Assembly (NCBI RefSeq): GCF_040802235.1
Contig: NC_133165.1
Span: forward strand, 16,463,623-16,527,622
Reading direction: 5' to 3'
DNA from: Manis javanica
Taxonomy: Eukaryota; Chordata; Mammalia; Pholidota; Manidae
DNA length: 64,000 nt
The notes under the pieces were generated by a model that searched no databases, was not told the DNA's origin, and saw nothing but the letters and a program-made list of their open reading frames with translations. Position numbers and translations under genes: made by a program. Shown here in pieces: positions 36,541 to 47,885 of the stretch. Within the stretch, counting starts at the first letter, position 1, and the number at the start of each line of letters is the position of its first letter.

Positions 36541-37620
36541 GCATTAAAAAACAACATTTATTATATAAAAAAATCAGACAAAGGTAAACAAAACAGTATA
36601 ATAAACCTGTGTATAAACATACTGCCCAGGTTCAATAATTATCAACTGTGGCCAGTCTTATTTTATGTATTTCTCCAATCCCCATTATTTTGAGGCAACT
36701 AGAATCATCTAATTTCATTTGTAAATAGTATACATTTATAAAAGATAGTGGCTCCTAATGATAGCCACAAAACCACTGTGACAAGTAATAATTCCTTAAT
36801 ATCATGTACCCCAGTGTTCAGATTTTCATGATTGCCTCATATGTGTTTTTTTATATTTTTCCCAAATAAGGTTTATGTACTGCAATTGGTTGCTATGTCT
36901 CTTTAGCCTTCTTTCAATCTTCACAGTCTCCCTTTCTCTTTTATTCTTTTGTAAATTTATTTCTTGAATAAAGTTGATTGTACTGTCATGTTTCCTGCAG
37001 CCTGGGTTTTGCTGATTGCATTCCCCTGGAGGTATTTAATGTAATTCTCTGAACCCTGTTGTCTTGCCAGTGGATTACAGCCCCCAACAAGTTTACTATG
37101 AATTCAGTGAGACTGAAAAATGACAATGGAACGTCTTTGGGTGAAAGGGCTTATACCCAACTTTATTTCCATAGTGGCAGGTCAGTCACTAGAATTGCAT
37201 CCACTCAGAGCAAATCTGCATGCAGCAAGCCGGTCTCTGCCTCTGGGCCTCTCTAACCTGCAGCCGTCTCAGTCTCTGTCCTTGGCGCTGTCACCACTCC
37301 AATCTCCGCTCTCCAGCCATGCCACCATGTCACCCAGAGCACTGGGTGGAGCTCTTTATATAGAGTTGATAACAAGTATTGCCCACATGTGTGTAGTGAG
37401 CTAGCCCACCAAGGCCAGGTGAGAATCCTGTCCATAGGAACCTTCACTTTATCCACACCTATTATTTCTATAAATTGGTAGATTTGGATTTAATCCAGAA
37501 GTTTGATCGGATTCGTGTTCATTTGTATTTAATACTTCATAGATAGTATTTTGTACTTTGATCAGGAGGACTCAAAATCTGGTCAGCTCTCTTTAAATGA
37601 CGTTATCAGTTACTGATGAA
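36541..37620 (-). mobile_element. L1M 3' UTR split by a solo LTR
   Basis: Left part 36541-37059 and right part 37458 to about 37620 join into one reversed L1M 3' UTR ('tgctgattgcattcccctgg' on the left, 'tataaattggtagatttgg' on the right). The missing middle is the LTR at 37060-37457. Confidence 0.65.
37060..37457 (-). mobile_element. Solo endogenous retrovirus LTR
   Basis: 398 bp. Read on the minus strand it begins TGTGGATAAAG (37457) and ends TTGGCAAGACA-like (37060), giving TG...CA termini. A TATA box (TATATAAAG, 37362-37354) lies about 190 bp upstream of an AATAAA signal (37167-37162), the normal U3-R spacing. Near-identical 5-bp flanks, CCTGT (37055-37059) and CCTAT (37458-37462), look like the target-site duplication. 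No internal retroviral genes are present, so the provirus was lost by LTR recombination. I do not recognise the family; it looks younger than the MaLR copies here. It could act as a minus-strand promoter or poly(A) site inside PAWR. Confidence 0.82.
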
Positions 37621-38145
37621 TTACCAGAGCATCAGCTGTTACCAAGCTTTTTAGTCCCAGAATGACCCCTTTTATTCTTAAAAATTATTGAGGATCCTAA
37701 AGATTTTTGTTGATGTGTAAATATTTTAACTTCTGGTGTTTACCCTAATAGAAATTAAAACTAAGAAATTATAGATATATCTGTTACTTATTTTAAAATA
37801 ACAATAATAAGTCTATTTCATGTTTATGTAAATAAAGTTTTTGTGAAAACTATTTTCCAAAACAAAAACTTAGAAGGGTGGCATTGTTTTACATTTTTGT
37901 AAGTCTCTTTCTAGTCCAGTTTAGAAGAAGAAAGCTAGATTTTTCATAGCATTTAGTGTGCTGTGATAGCACATCATGTAGTCTCTGGAAACTTCATGTA
38001 CACTCATAAGAATATGAGAAGGGGGAAAGCAGGTGACATCATAGTATTATTGTAAACAGTTTTGACTTTGCAGATTCTTGGAAAGAAAGGGTTTTGGAGA
38101 TCTACAGGGGTGCTCAGACCATGTTTTGAGGACTGCTGGTCTAGA
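37621..38145. mobile_element. Ancient DNA transposon, hAT-like
   Basis: 'attcttaaaaattattgagg' at the left, a central 'ccaaaacaaaaacttagaag', and an end 'gaggactgctggtct' follow a widespread mammalian non-autonomous element that I recall but cannot name with certainty. No transposase frame. Confidence 0.5.
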
Positions 38146-38198
38146 TCCATTTTATTGGGGGTTTTGAAGTGGTGGTATTCTAATGCCATCATTCCCAT

Positions 38199-38322
38199 GT
38201 AATTATTAGCTGGATATTTTAATAAAGAGAATGTTTTCTTTTATTTAGTTATTACCTTTGTAATTTATTAGCTTGATATTTTAACAAAGAGAACTTTCTA
38301 TTTATTTAGTTACCCTGAAATA
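38199..38322. repeat. About 61-bp tandem duplication
   Basis: Copy 1 is 38199-38259 and copy 2 is 38260-38322. Both carry 'attagct(g/t)gatatttta' then 'aaagagaa' and 'tatttagtta'. Several substitutions show it is not recent. Confidence 0.88.
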
Positions 38323-39550
38323 TGGTGTGTACTAATAAGGTAGGCTAAATGCTTGGTTCTTTCACTGTAGGGAGATAGAAACTTCATTGCATTTATTTTA
38401 CCATGTGAGAGAGGACTTGAAGCCATTTCCAGTTAGAGACTTTTACAAAAGAAAGGAGGCCTTTAGCTAATATGTTTTTGAGTTGCCTTCTTAAATTATT
38501 AAGGTGCAGTTTGTATCTTACAGGTCGCTTATTTTAGTAATATATCAAACATTATTCTTTAAGAAACTGAGGAATCTAAAAAATGATTTGAAGCTTCCAA
38601 GTTATCTGATGCTTTTATCTGCTTCCTTATAGAAATGTTGTAAAGATTAAACAGGATAATGTCTGTGAATAGGTTAAAACTTGTACATTGTGAGCTATAT
38701 TACTCTTAACTTCATAGATGCAAAAATAGAGGCTCTGTTATGAGATGTTAAGTTTTGCTATAATTTTATTTTAGAAAACTGAACTGTCTAATCTACTTCT
38801 GGAATTGCTTCCAAAATTTGAGTATTCATGAAGCAAGACTGTTGTAAGCTGTCATAAGTGATAAAATCCAGAGACTAAAACTTGGAATGGAATGAAGTCT
38901 GGGGAGAGGAGATGTGTGTCAGAGTAGTGTAGGCAATAGATTAATTAGGCATAATAAAATTTCAGTTTCTGGTCTTAAACACATATGAAAGGGGAAGCTT
39001 GTCTTAATTCCTTACTTGTGTATATTTGAGATGAAATGTGGAATCAGTTTTTCTGTATACTTAACAATTTTTATTTCAGTTGACTTTTGGAATTTTTACA
39101 ATACAGTAGAAGTATGTTGAGATGAGCTTATTGAGCCAACTATCTATAGATCTTAAAATATTTGGCAGTTTAAATAGTTACTTAATGTGGGTTAGAAATG
39201 AGAAGGATGTGAGTTGAAGGATGAATGGAAGCTGAGCCAAATAGAATAACCTGTCAGCAAAATAAATGTTTTCCATTTAGACTTGTTATTTTGGGATCTC
39301 ATGAAAATTATTTTAGGGATTAGAATCTAATAGCCCAATTATGGTTTGAAGTACCCGTATTAGTTTCATATTTGGAGAGAAAAATAAAAATAAAATTTAA
39401 GTAATTTTTGCATTCATAAAATTTCTTTGAAAATTTACATTTTTTTTGAGAGTCTTGAGTAGCCACCATAGAATGATGAATAGTTTCTAGGTCTAGTAAT
39501 TTTTAATGGGCAATTTTTTGTATAAAATGAAGAATTAACTATACTTAAGC
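38323..39550. other. Intronic sequence, nothing recognised
   Basis: AT-rich and unique-looking; no gene. Confidence 0.45.
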
Positions 39551-39921
39551 TGCTGTAGACTGAACATGTTTGTCCTGTCCCCTCTACTTGGCCAGATTCA
39601 TATATTGAAACCTAGTCCCCAGTGTGATGGTATTTGGAGGAGGGGCTTTGGGAGGTGATTAGGTCTTAAAGGCAAAGCCATTATGAATGGAATTAGTGTG
39701 CTTATAAAAAGCGTCCATTGAGCAGCCTTGCCCTTTCCACCATGTGAGAGCAGAGAGCCCTCCACTGTGAACCAGGAGGTGGGCTCTAACCAGGTACCTA
39801 ATCTACCAGTGCTTTAATCTTGGAATTCCTAGCCTCCAGAGCTGTGAGAAATAAATTTCTGTTGTTTATAAGCCACCTAGTCTATAGTATTTTGTTATAA
39901 CAGCCCATAGAGACTAAGACA
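39551..39921 (+). mobile_element. MaLR LTR (MSTA/MLT1A type), + orientation
   Basis: Complete LTR from TGCTGTAGACTGAAC to GACTAAGACA. It has the familiar 'ggaggtgattaggtcttaaa', 'ttataaaaagcg' TATA-like region, 'gagaaataaatttctgttg' polyadenylation signal and 'ttttgttataacagccc' end. 5-bp flanks TAAGC and TGAGC differ by one base, fitting the ERVL/MaLR duplication length. Solo. Confidence 0.88.
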
Positions 39922-40484
39922 TGAGCTATTGCTATCTCTGACAATTTCATATTTGCCAACACTAAGTACTTTTTCTGGAATGTGTGCATATACTTTGTAG
40001 TTAAGATTTATTTTTGTCAATTTATTATATATAACCAGATAGCCTCCTTAATCATATCATACTTAAGTTAATTGGGATGTTAGTAAATCACTGCATATAG
40101 TATAACTTTTAATTTATTTCTCTTATGAGTTGCTGTATCAGAGGTTCACATGAGGTGACCCATGAATCTGTATTTTAAAAATTTCACCAGATAATTTTGA
40201 TGAAAGTAGAGTATCAATGTCTTTTGAGAAACATTTGATTTATAGGATTTATTAATAGCTTCATGTTAGCTAAAACAGATTACCCAATTCAAGTCTGATT
40301 ATTATTCGTTGACCTTCATTTTAAAAAATCCAGCTTTTTCTTAAATTTCTTAGCATTATTAAACTCTTAGTATTTAGGATCTGAAGATGGAGAAAAGAAC
40401 CATTGAGAAAATGTTATTTAAAATGCTAATCACTAATGATAAAGAAATAAGGAAAATGATACTATGCTGTCATTGTAAGTAAAA
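39922..40484. other. Intronic sequence with possible MER5A piece
   Basis: 40135-40202 ('gaatctgtattttaaaaatt') resembles part of a reversed MER5A. Nothing else recognised. Confidence 0.35.
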
Positions 40485-40700
40485 ATAGCTACCACTTATC
40501 TGGAGGATTCCTATGTGGTAGATATTTACATTTATTTAATCCAATTAAGTACTTTTATTTAATCCAAATCCTAGAGATAGGTGAGTAAATCTGCATTTTA
40601 CCAATGAGAAACCTGTGTACTTGCCCAGTTTTACATAGCGAATAACTGGTGGTGCCCAAATTTAATCCAGGTTTATCTCACTCCCAAATCCATCCTTCTT
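40485..40700 (-). mobile_element. MIR SINE, minus orientation
   Basis: 'ctgcattttaccaatgagaa' and 'cttgcccagttttacatagc' in inverted MIR order. Confidence 0.55.
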
Positions 40701-43074
40701 AATGATTAAGATAATTAATAAATAACACTCAATAAGTATTAAGGATTAATATTAAAGATAAACATTAAGAATTAGTAATTCTTAATAATTAACGATAATT
40801 TGTGTGATGGAAAAATGAGTGAATAGGTGTTTAATAAGGTGAGACTTGCTCCCTTGGTGTTGCCATGGAACCCTAATCAGTTAACTCAGTATTTACTCTT
40901 TTTCAGATGGGCTATAGAGATCTGCTGAGATAATTGTTGATTTGTTTTTCTTCTCTGTCTTAGGGTTTTAAGTGTAGACTCACATGTTTTATAACTATTT
41001 CTGTATTTATCTCTTGTCCTCTGTCTTCTCAAAATAGACCTGATGGAAATGGGTGCCATTTTATGGCTTACAGTTTGCAGATTCATAAACGGACTTTGTA
41101 GGATTTGGTTTTAGCCTATGTGTATTTCTTAGGCTGGAATCCATAGAAATAGGCTCCAAATTTGGTCTTTATGTGTGAATGGTACTTTTTTGCCTTGCAG
41201 AGGGGATAAAGGGAAACAAGCTGAACCAAATTCTAGCTCAGTTTAGCAATGTGGTCCATTAGTGAATGGGCCAGAATGAGGATGTGAATGGAAGCAAAAG
41301 ATTAGTATTTCCATGTTATTTAGATTTCCCCATATGGAGATATGGTAGAAAGTCACAGGCTAAGAACTAAAAAGTTTTTTTTACTTTTCTGTAGTTGTAC
41401 GACTCTGAGCAATTAACTAGTTTCTCTGATCTTTGATTTTGTTGTTAGACTACAGCGCAATGTAGTTATGTGAATAACAGCTTGATTTTGTGGTTATTGT
41501 GAGAATAAAATGAAAGGTTATCTGTAAACACTGTTTGGTCAAATGTGTAAAGTATTATACCTATGAATGATTTTCATTTTGATTTCCTGTCCCAGATATC
41601 TGGATCTTGTAAGCTCTACTAAACCTATTGACCGAGATTTGTCTGTAATTTAGGTAACATTTCCTGCATTCCAGTAGGGCTTTTTTTTTGGAGAGGACTT
41701 TTTCAGTTTGAGAATCTTATTTAGCACTTTCTCAAGTAGCAACATTTCGGTTGTCGTTTGAGGTGGTGTTATTTTTGTTTTTTATTGCTTTTCCCTTTTA
41801 CTTTCTGAATATGATCACAACCTAGGCTATAACCCTCCTATAATTCCCTGAACCCCATGGTCTCTGAGCCCTGTACAGAGAACACAAGAACTTTTCATAG
41901 ATGCTTACAGAAATGTGTTTTGGAGGAGTGGTAAGGGGCACACTGTTGGGGGTTGGGAGAGGGGGCTATAATGTACATAATGATGCAAAGGTGGAATTAA
42001 ACTTTATAGTTAACAAATTTCCTAGTTTTAATAGGGCTTTACGTTTAAGTGTTACTGATATGAAAGTTATTTTAGAAAATAAATTTAAAAACTATCTTCT
42101 TACAATTAAAAGTGAAATATTACCTTTAATGTAATATATTGAAATCTGTAAGTTTTCTAGTTAGAAATTTTATTTATGGTTAAGAGTTTGAATATAAGTT
42201 CTTAAGGATAATTTTTTTCCTTAGCTAGAATGATATTTTACAATTGTATATTTATTATCTATTTTGTATGATTTCACTTTTTTTAAAGTATAATAAAATG
42301 CTTTTGGTGAGGTGCAGTGGGGTGAGGTGTTCTGGCCAAGAGGAAAAAAGTAGTTAAATAAATTTGGTAGATCTTTATGTTTTACCACTCTCTCTTGGAA
42401 GTTTCGGAATACACACAAACATGGTAATGGATTTCAGAAATGCCTGAGGAAAGAATCATGTGTTGTAAGGGAAAGTTCTGTCTGCTGCCTTGAGGAGTTG
42501 CAATAAAGACTGCTTAATTTGCAGACTGGCCAGGGGAGGTCTCGGGTGTGGAGTGGAAGTGGAGTGGGGTGGGGGTGAGGGTGGTGGTTTGCCACTTACC
42601 AAAAGGAAAGTGGTCTGAATTTATGACAGAAGAAACTTGGTACCAGCATAAAGGGCCTTGTGTAGTTTCGTAATTCTGAAGTCAATTTGCCAGTGTTTGA
42701 GTTCCAGCCAGATTTGAGTATCACTAATACTCATATTTGTATTTTTTATAGACTAATGTTAAACACAGTAGGTACTTAATTAATGAATTTTCACTTTCAC
42801 CAAATGGTCATTTTTGGTTTTCTTATTGTTGATGTGCCACTGAATCTTTTTAATTTTGCTAGTACAGAGGTTTATACCTTTTGCGTTTATTCTGCTGATT
42901 CCTCACATCTTTTTGCATTCAATTTCAGTTTTACTCTGATAACCAATAAAAGGAGAGGGAGTAAATAAAGGCCCTCTCTTCTCGTTGCTTTAGCAGATTA
43001 CATAGGCTTGAACATCAGGAATTTGTAGCCTTCAGGTCAGCAAACTCGTTTTTTTCGCCATATTGGGTTTCCCT
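40701..43074. other. Intronic sequence, no gene
   Basis: 40700-40800 is low-complexity, TTAA-rich. 42530-42592 is a G-rich tract with several G-runs. No gene or firm repeat call. Confidence 0.45.
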
Positions 43075-43440
43075 GTCTAGTGGGATAGTTGCTACCACAG
43101 GTGGTATTAAGCACCTGAAGTGTGACTAGTCTGAATTGAGATGTGTAGTAGGTATTTTATACTTTCTGGATTTTTTATACTGGTATTTTATAGTGGATTT
43201 TGAAGACTTTGAAAAGACGTTAATATTAAATAATTAAAACATTAATGTTAAAATATTAAACATTTATATGTTTTATATGAATTACATATTAAAATTACAC
43301 TTTGATCTATTTGGTTAAAGTGTATTATTAAATTATTTTTACCTTTTTCCTTTTTACTTTTTTTATGTGGCTACTAAAACATTTAAAGTGACATGAATGA
43401 CTTACAGTTTATTTCCATCAGACAGCATGGATCTCGGGGA
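43075..43440. mobile_element. Ancient hAT-type DNA transposon fragment
   Basis: 'ttaagcacctgaagtgtgac' at the left and 'ttatgtggctactaaaac' with 'ccatcagacagcatgg' at the right resemble a common non-autonomous element with 'tggacagcgctg'-type ends. No coding. Confidence 0.45.
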
Positions 43441-43484
43441 AAGAGAATCACAATAGCAGCATCCAACTTCATTTTCCCCTAGAG

Positions 43485-43593
43485 AAAAAATATGGGATGT
43501 TTCACGAGTTTACATGTATGTCATTCTTGTGCAGAGGCCATGCTGATCTCTGTATTGTTCCAGTGTTAGTATATGTGCTGTAGAAGTTAGCAC
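43485..43593 (-). pseudogene. U6 snRNA pseudogene, copy A
   Basis: About 109 bases matching the reverse complement of full-length U6 (about 107 nt). Landmarks on the + strand: 'aggccatgctgatctctgta' and 'ttagtatatgtgctg' (from the U6 5' stem), with 'aaaaaatatggga' at the U6 3' end. Many substitutions relative to U6, for example in the AUAC/ACAGAGA region, so it is not functional. No upstream snRNA promoter elements seen. Confidence 0.88.
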
Positions 43594-43597
43594 TCCA

Positions 43598-43798
43598 AAT
43601 TTTTTTATTGAAGGATAGTTGATATACAATATTACTTTGGTTTCAAGTATACAACGTAGTGATTCAACAGTTAAACACATTATTAAATGCTCACCCGCAA
43701 CTAGTGTATTTGCTGTATGTCTACTTAGAAGGATGTTACAGAATTATTGACTATATTCTCTATGCTGTACTTTCATCGAATCCGGTGACTAATTTATT
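43598..43798 (-). mobile_element. L1 3' end lying between two U6 copies
   Basis: Reversed L1 3' UTR, 'ttattgaaggatagttgata' through 'ctatattctctatgctgtac', with a short A-tail (T-run 43600-43606). On the minus strand it directly follows the 3' end of U6 copy B, which is the arrangement of known U6/L1 chimeric retrogenes. Confidence 0.8.
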
Positions 43799-43904
43799 AA
43801 AAACATGGGATGCTTCACAAATTGCATGTCATCCTTGCTCAGGGGTCATTGTGCTAATCTCTGTATTGTTCCAGTTTTAGTGTATGTGCTGTTGATGTGA
43901 GTGC
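43799..43904 (-). pseudogene. U6 snRNA pseudogene, copy B
   Basis: Second full-length reversed U6 copy: 'gggatgcttcacaaattgc', 'catgtcatccttgctcaggg' and 'ccagttttagtgtatgtgct' follow U6 backwards. Diverged independently from copy A. Its 3' end joins L1 sequence with no A-tail between. Confidence 0.88.
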
Positions 43905-43919
43905 AGAAACATCCAACTT

Positions 43920-44795
43920 TTAATTCCCTGGCATTTGTCCGTGGATGGGAAAGAACTTTGTATGAAAGGGAAGAAGTGAATCAAATAATGTTATGAAAAG
44001 ATTGATGTAAATCTGTTTTCTTTACATTGGTTGGCAATAAAAATTTGCATAGGTATTCTAAAAAAATACAGTGGTAGAAAATCTTCTATAAATCTGAATT
44101 ACAAAAGTGACTTGGAGAGAAAAACAACTATTTGTTACATGAGCCTTTTCCTCAAGGAGGTGAGTTGTAGTTTTTAAAAAACCAAGCAGATATTAGTACT
44201 TATTTATGTAGACAGGGCTTGAAGAAAATGCATATATGCTATTGATTTGGTCATACTTACCTTGTTTTTGGTGATTGTAGCAAAAGACTTAATGTTATGC
44301 CATTGATAGGTTTATTATACAAACCAGTGCTTCTCCCACTGCCACCAAATGATTCCTGGGCAGAAGAGGGTACAGTTCTATATACCAAAGTAATTACCCA
44401 GTTCTTTGAAATCTCCCATTCGGTTTCTCTCCTAACCCCCATTTTTTAATATGTTTGGTGCTCCAGGAATAGTCATATATGTATTGTGCCTCTGCATACC
44501 AGGATGTCATGGTTTATTTCCAGGAAGGGCATGTGTACCCTAAAATGAGAAATATAGCCTCTGAGAAAGTACAAATTGATAAGTTATATCTTGAGGGGCT
44601 GTTTTGTAAGTTGCTGGATATAACATAGGAGAGGATGTTCCCCCTGCTTTCTTATCTCTTTTACAGCACTTTTCTTAACTATTCTTCTCTGGAGGTTAAT
44701 TCTGTAACACAGTGTCTCTCCCTGTTCCCCATTACATAGACAATATCTTTTCCTGTAAATAAGAAGACTTAATAAGCAATCATTTATCAATAAAT
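43920..44795. other. Intronic sequence, nothing recognised
   Basis: No gene or firm repeat call between the U6 composite and the L1. Confidence 0.45.
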
Positions 44796-46497
44796 GAAAT
44801 GAATGCAATGCCTATCAAAATACCAACAGCATTCTTCAACGAACTAGAGAAAATTGTTCTCAAATTCATATGGAACCACAAAAGACCCTGAATAGCCAAA
44901 GCAATCCTGAGAAGGAAAAATAAAGCTGGGGGGATTATGCTCTCCAACTTGAAGCTCTACTACAGAGCCACAGTAATCAAGATAATTTGGTACTGGCACA
45001 AGAACAGACCCATTGACCCAATAGAACAGACTAGAGAGCCCTGATATAAACCCAACCATCTGTGGTCAATTAATACATGATAAAGGAGCCATGGACATAG
45101 GGAATGACCTATTCAGCCTATTCAGCAGCTAGTGTTGGCAAAACTGGACAGCTATATGTAAGAGAAAGGAACTGGATTATTGTTTAACCCCATACACAAA
45201 AGTATACTCAAAATAGATCTGTGAATGTAAGTCATGAAACCATAAAACTCTTAGAAGACAACATAGGCAAAAATCTCCTGAAAATAAGCATGAGCAACTT
45301 CTCCCTGAATGCATCTCCTCGAGCAAGGTAAACAAAGGCAAAAATGAACACATGGGACTACATGAAACTAAAAAGTTTCTGTACAGCCAAGGACACCATC
45401 AACAAAACAAAAAGGCATCCTACAATATGGGAGACTATATTTGTAAATGACATATCTGACAAGGGGTTAACATCCAAAATATATAAAGAACTCACATGAC
45501 TCAACACCCAAAAAGCAAATAACCTGATTAAAAAATGGGCAGAGATATGAAGAGACAGTTCTCCAAAGAAGAAATTCAGATGGTCAACAGGCACATGAAA
45601 AGATGCTCCATATCACTAATTATCAGGGAAATGCAAATTAAAACCACAATAAGATATCACCTCACACACCGGTTAAGGATGGCCAGCATCGAAAAGACTA
45701 AGAACAACAAATGCTGGCAAGGATGTGGAGAAAGGGGAACCCTCCTACACTGCTGGTGGAAATGTAAGCTAGTTCAACCATTGTGGAAAGCAGTATGGAG
45801 GTTCCTCAAAAAACTAAAAATAGAAACACCATTTGACTCGGGAATCCCACTCCTTGGAATTTACCCAAAGAATTCAACTTCTCAGATTCAGAAAGACATA
45901 TGCACCCCTATGTTTAACTCAGCATTACTTAAAATAGCCAAGATATGGAAGCAACCTAAGTGTCCAACAGTAGATGAATGGATAAAGAAGATGTACAAGT
46001 ACACAGTGGAATACTATTCAGCTATAAGAAAGAAACAAATCCTACCATTTGCAGCAACATGGATGGAGCTGGAGGACATTATGCTCAGTGAAATAAGCCA
46101 GGCAGAGAAAGACAAATGTCAAGTGATTTCCCTAATTTGTGAAGTGTAACAACGAAGCAAAACTGAAGGAACAAAATAGCAGCAGACTCAGAGACTCCAA
46201 GAAGAGACAGTGGTTACCAAAGGGAGGGGTGTGGGAGGGCAGGTGGGGAGGGAGGGAGAAGGGGATTGAGGGGTATTATGTTTAGTACACATGGTGTGGG
46301 GGATCACGGGGAAAATAGTGTAGCACGAGAAGACAAATAGTGAATCTGTGGCATCTTGCTGCACTGATGGACAGTGACTGCATTGGGGTATAGGTGGAGA
46401 CTTCATAATATGGGTAAATATAGTAACCACATTGTTTTTTCATGTGAAACCTTCATAAGAGTGTATATCAATAATACCTTAATAAAAAATCTTAAAA
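44796..46497 (+). mobile_element. 5'-truncated L1, + strand
   Basis: About 1.7 kb covering the last part of ORF2 and the whole 3' UTR, starting abruptly at a point matching about 30580 in the full-length copy. It shares the 3' UTR G-rich tract (46217-46263) with other copies here and ends 'aataaaaaatcttaaaaaat'. The target-site duplication is not clear to me. Same strand as PAWR, so its AATAAA could be read in PAWR pre-mRNA. Confidence 0.92.
45535..46149 (+). pseudogene. L1 ORF2 C-terminal fragment
   Basis: A 204-codon open stretch encoding the ORF2p C-terminus, with [18 protein letters not shown] (Cys/His region), then [14 protein letters not shown], and [14 protein letters not shown] towards the end, finishing at the natural stop. 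The upstream ORF2 part from 44796 carries stops in this frame. No reverse transcriptase or endonuclease remains. Confidence 0.88.
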
Positions 46498-47749
46498 AAT
46501 AAGCTAAGGTTTATAAATTGTAACTTTAACAACATTTTTAATTAACAGCACTTTGAGTATAGATAAAGTAACCACATTCAACAAATACTTGAATCAAGTA
46601 GATATAATTAATTATAGATCCCTCCCAGGTCCTAAACCCTTTCAGCCTCAATTTCCTTGGTTGTAAAATGGTACTAATATTCATCTCTCTGTTGATATAT
46701 GGATTAGTAGTAATAATGGTGACATAGTAGAAGATGGATTTTATTGCTAGACATTCTTATAAACCTTGTGTGGTTGGTATTATTATTATATCAATTTTAT
46801 AAATGAAGAAGTTGGCCTTATTTGGAATTCAGAACTATGCACTATTGTGTTAATTGAGTTTTACAGCTTGACACTCTTGATCATGTTATTTAGCACACAG
46901 AGCACTCATTAAATGGTAGGTTAACAATAAACACAAACCAAAATAACTTTGACAAAAAAACTGTCTTAATGAAAAGAGTAACAGTTAAGCAAGAGGTTAA
47001 AAGGCTAAACTAATTTGCCCAAGGTCATTCTACTAGGAAACAAGGTAGGAAACCTGGGATTCTAACAGAGGCCCATCTGACTCTTAAGGGCAAGTGATTC
47101 CATCACTTGTAGCCTAGTTTACTTATCTGTAAAATGCAGAAAAGAGCTATCTGGAGTGGTTGATTAAATGTAACTGCTTTCTGTAGTGTCTGACTCATAC
47201 ATACCTAATGAATTTTCTCTATGATGATAATTACAGTCACAGATACCTAATGGCATTATGTTCATAAGAAATTCTCTTCACTGGAATTCAATTTACCATC
47301 CTTCCACTTGAAAATACCATGTTTTTAATGATGTAAAATATTCATTTGTTTTTTCTTTTACTTCTCTTTTGCTTTTTCTGCCTCACTGTCTCACACATTT
47401 CTATGGTTTATGACCTCCCTTTGAAATTAGTGCTCAGTTACTGCCATTCTCATTAAGACTTGGGCCATTTTGGTAAATATTTGTAATTCATATTGTGTTT
47501 TTGTTTTGTGTGTCTTCATACTTTTGTTGTTCGTTTTAGCATCCCTCCCCCCTTCTGAATATATTCCATGTTTTTACTACTAGTTTTTCAGTAAATAATA
47601 TTTGGGGACTATGAAATATCAGGCATTGTGATGAGTGATAGGCATATAGTGGTGGATTTAACAGAGCCTCTCTCCTCCTAGATGACAGATACTTATAAAT
47701 AAATGGTCATGAGTGGGATGAGTGTGACAAAAGGGTAAGTATAGAGCTT
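46498..47749. other. Intronic sequence with MIR fragments
   Basis: 46985-47095 ('taatttgcccaaggtcattc', 'acctgggattctaacagagg') is an inverted MIR piece, and 46740-46815 is a weaker one. No gene. Confidence 0.45.
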
Positions 47750-47885
47750 TTAAGGTGTGGTTCTGGGTCTAGTTGAATCTTCACCTAGGACCTTGTTAAA
47801 GATGCAAAACCTTGGGCCTCACCCCAAACCCGTTTTACCAAACTCTCCAGGTAATGCTAATGTGTCCTAGAGCTTGAGAACTTTG
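47750..47885. mobile_element. MER5A-like hAT-Charlie element
   Basis: 'cacctaggaccttgttaaag', 'atgcaaaaccttgggcctca' and a terminal 'agagcttgagaactttgg' follow MER5A with its inverted-repeat end. Confidence 0.65.

Noticed and set aside
37059-37404. 65- and 94-residue + strand frames
   Set aside because: They lie within the solo LTR, in reverse to its own orientation, so they are chance frames.
43485-43904. Functional U6 snRNA genes
   Set aside because: Both copies carry many substitutions in conserved U6 positions, and no distal or proximal snRNA promoter elements are visible.
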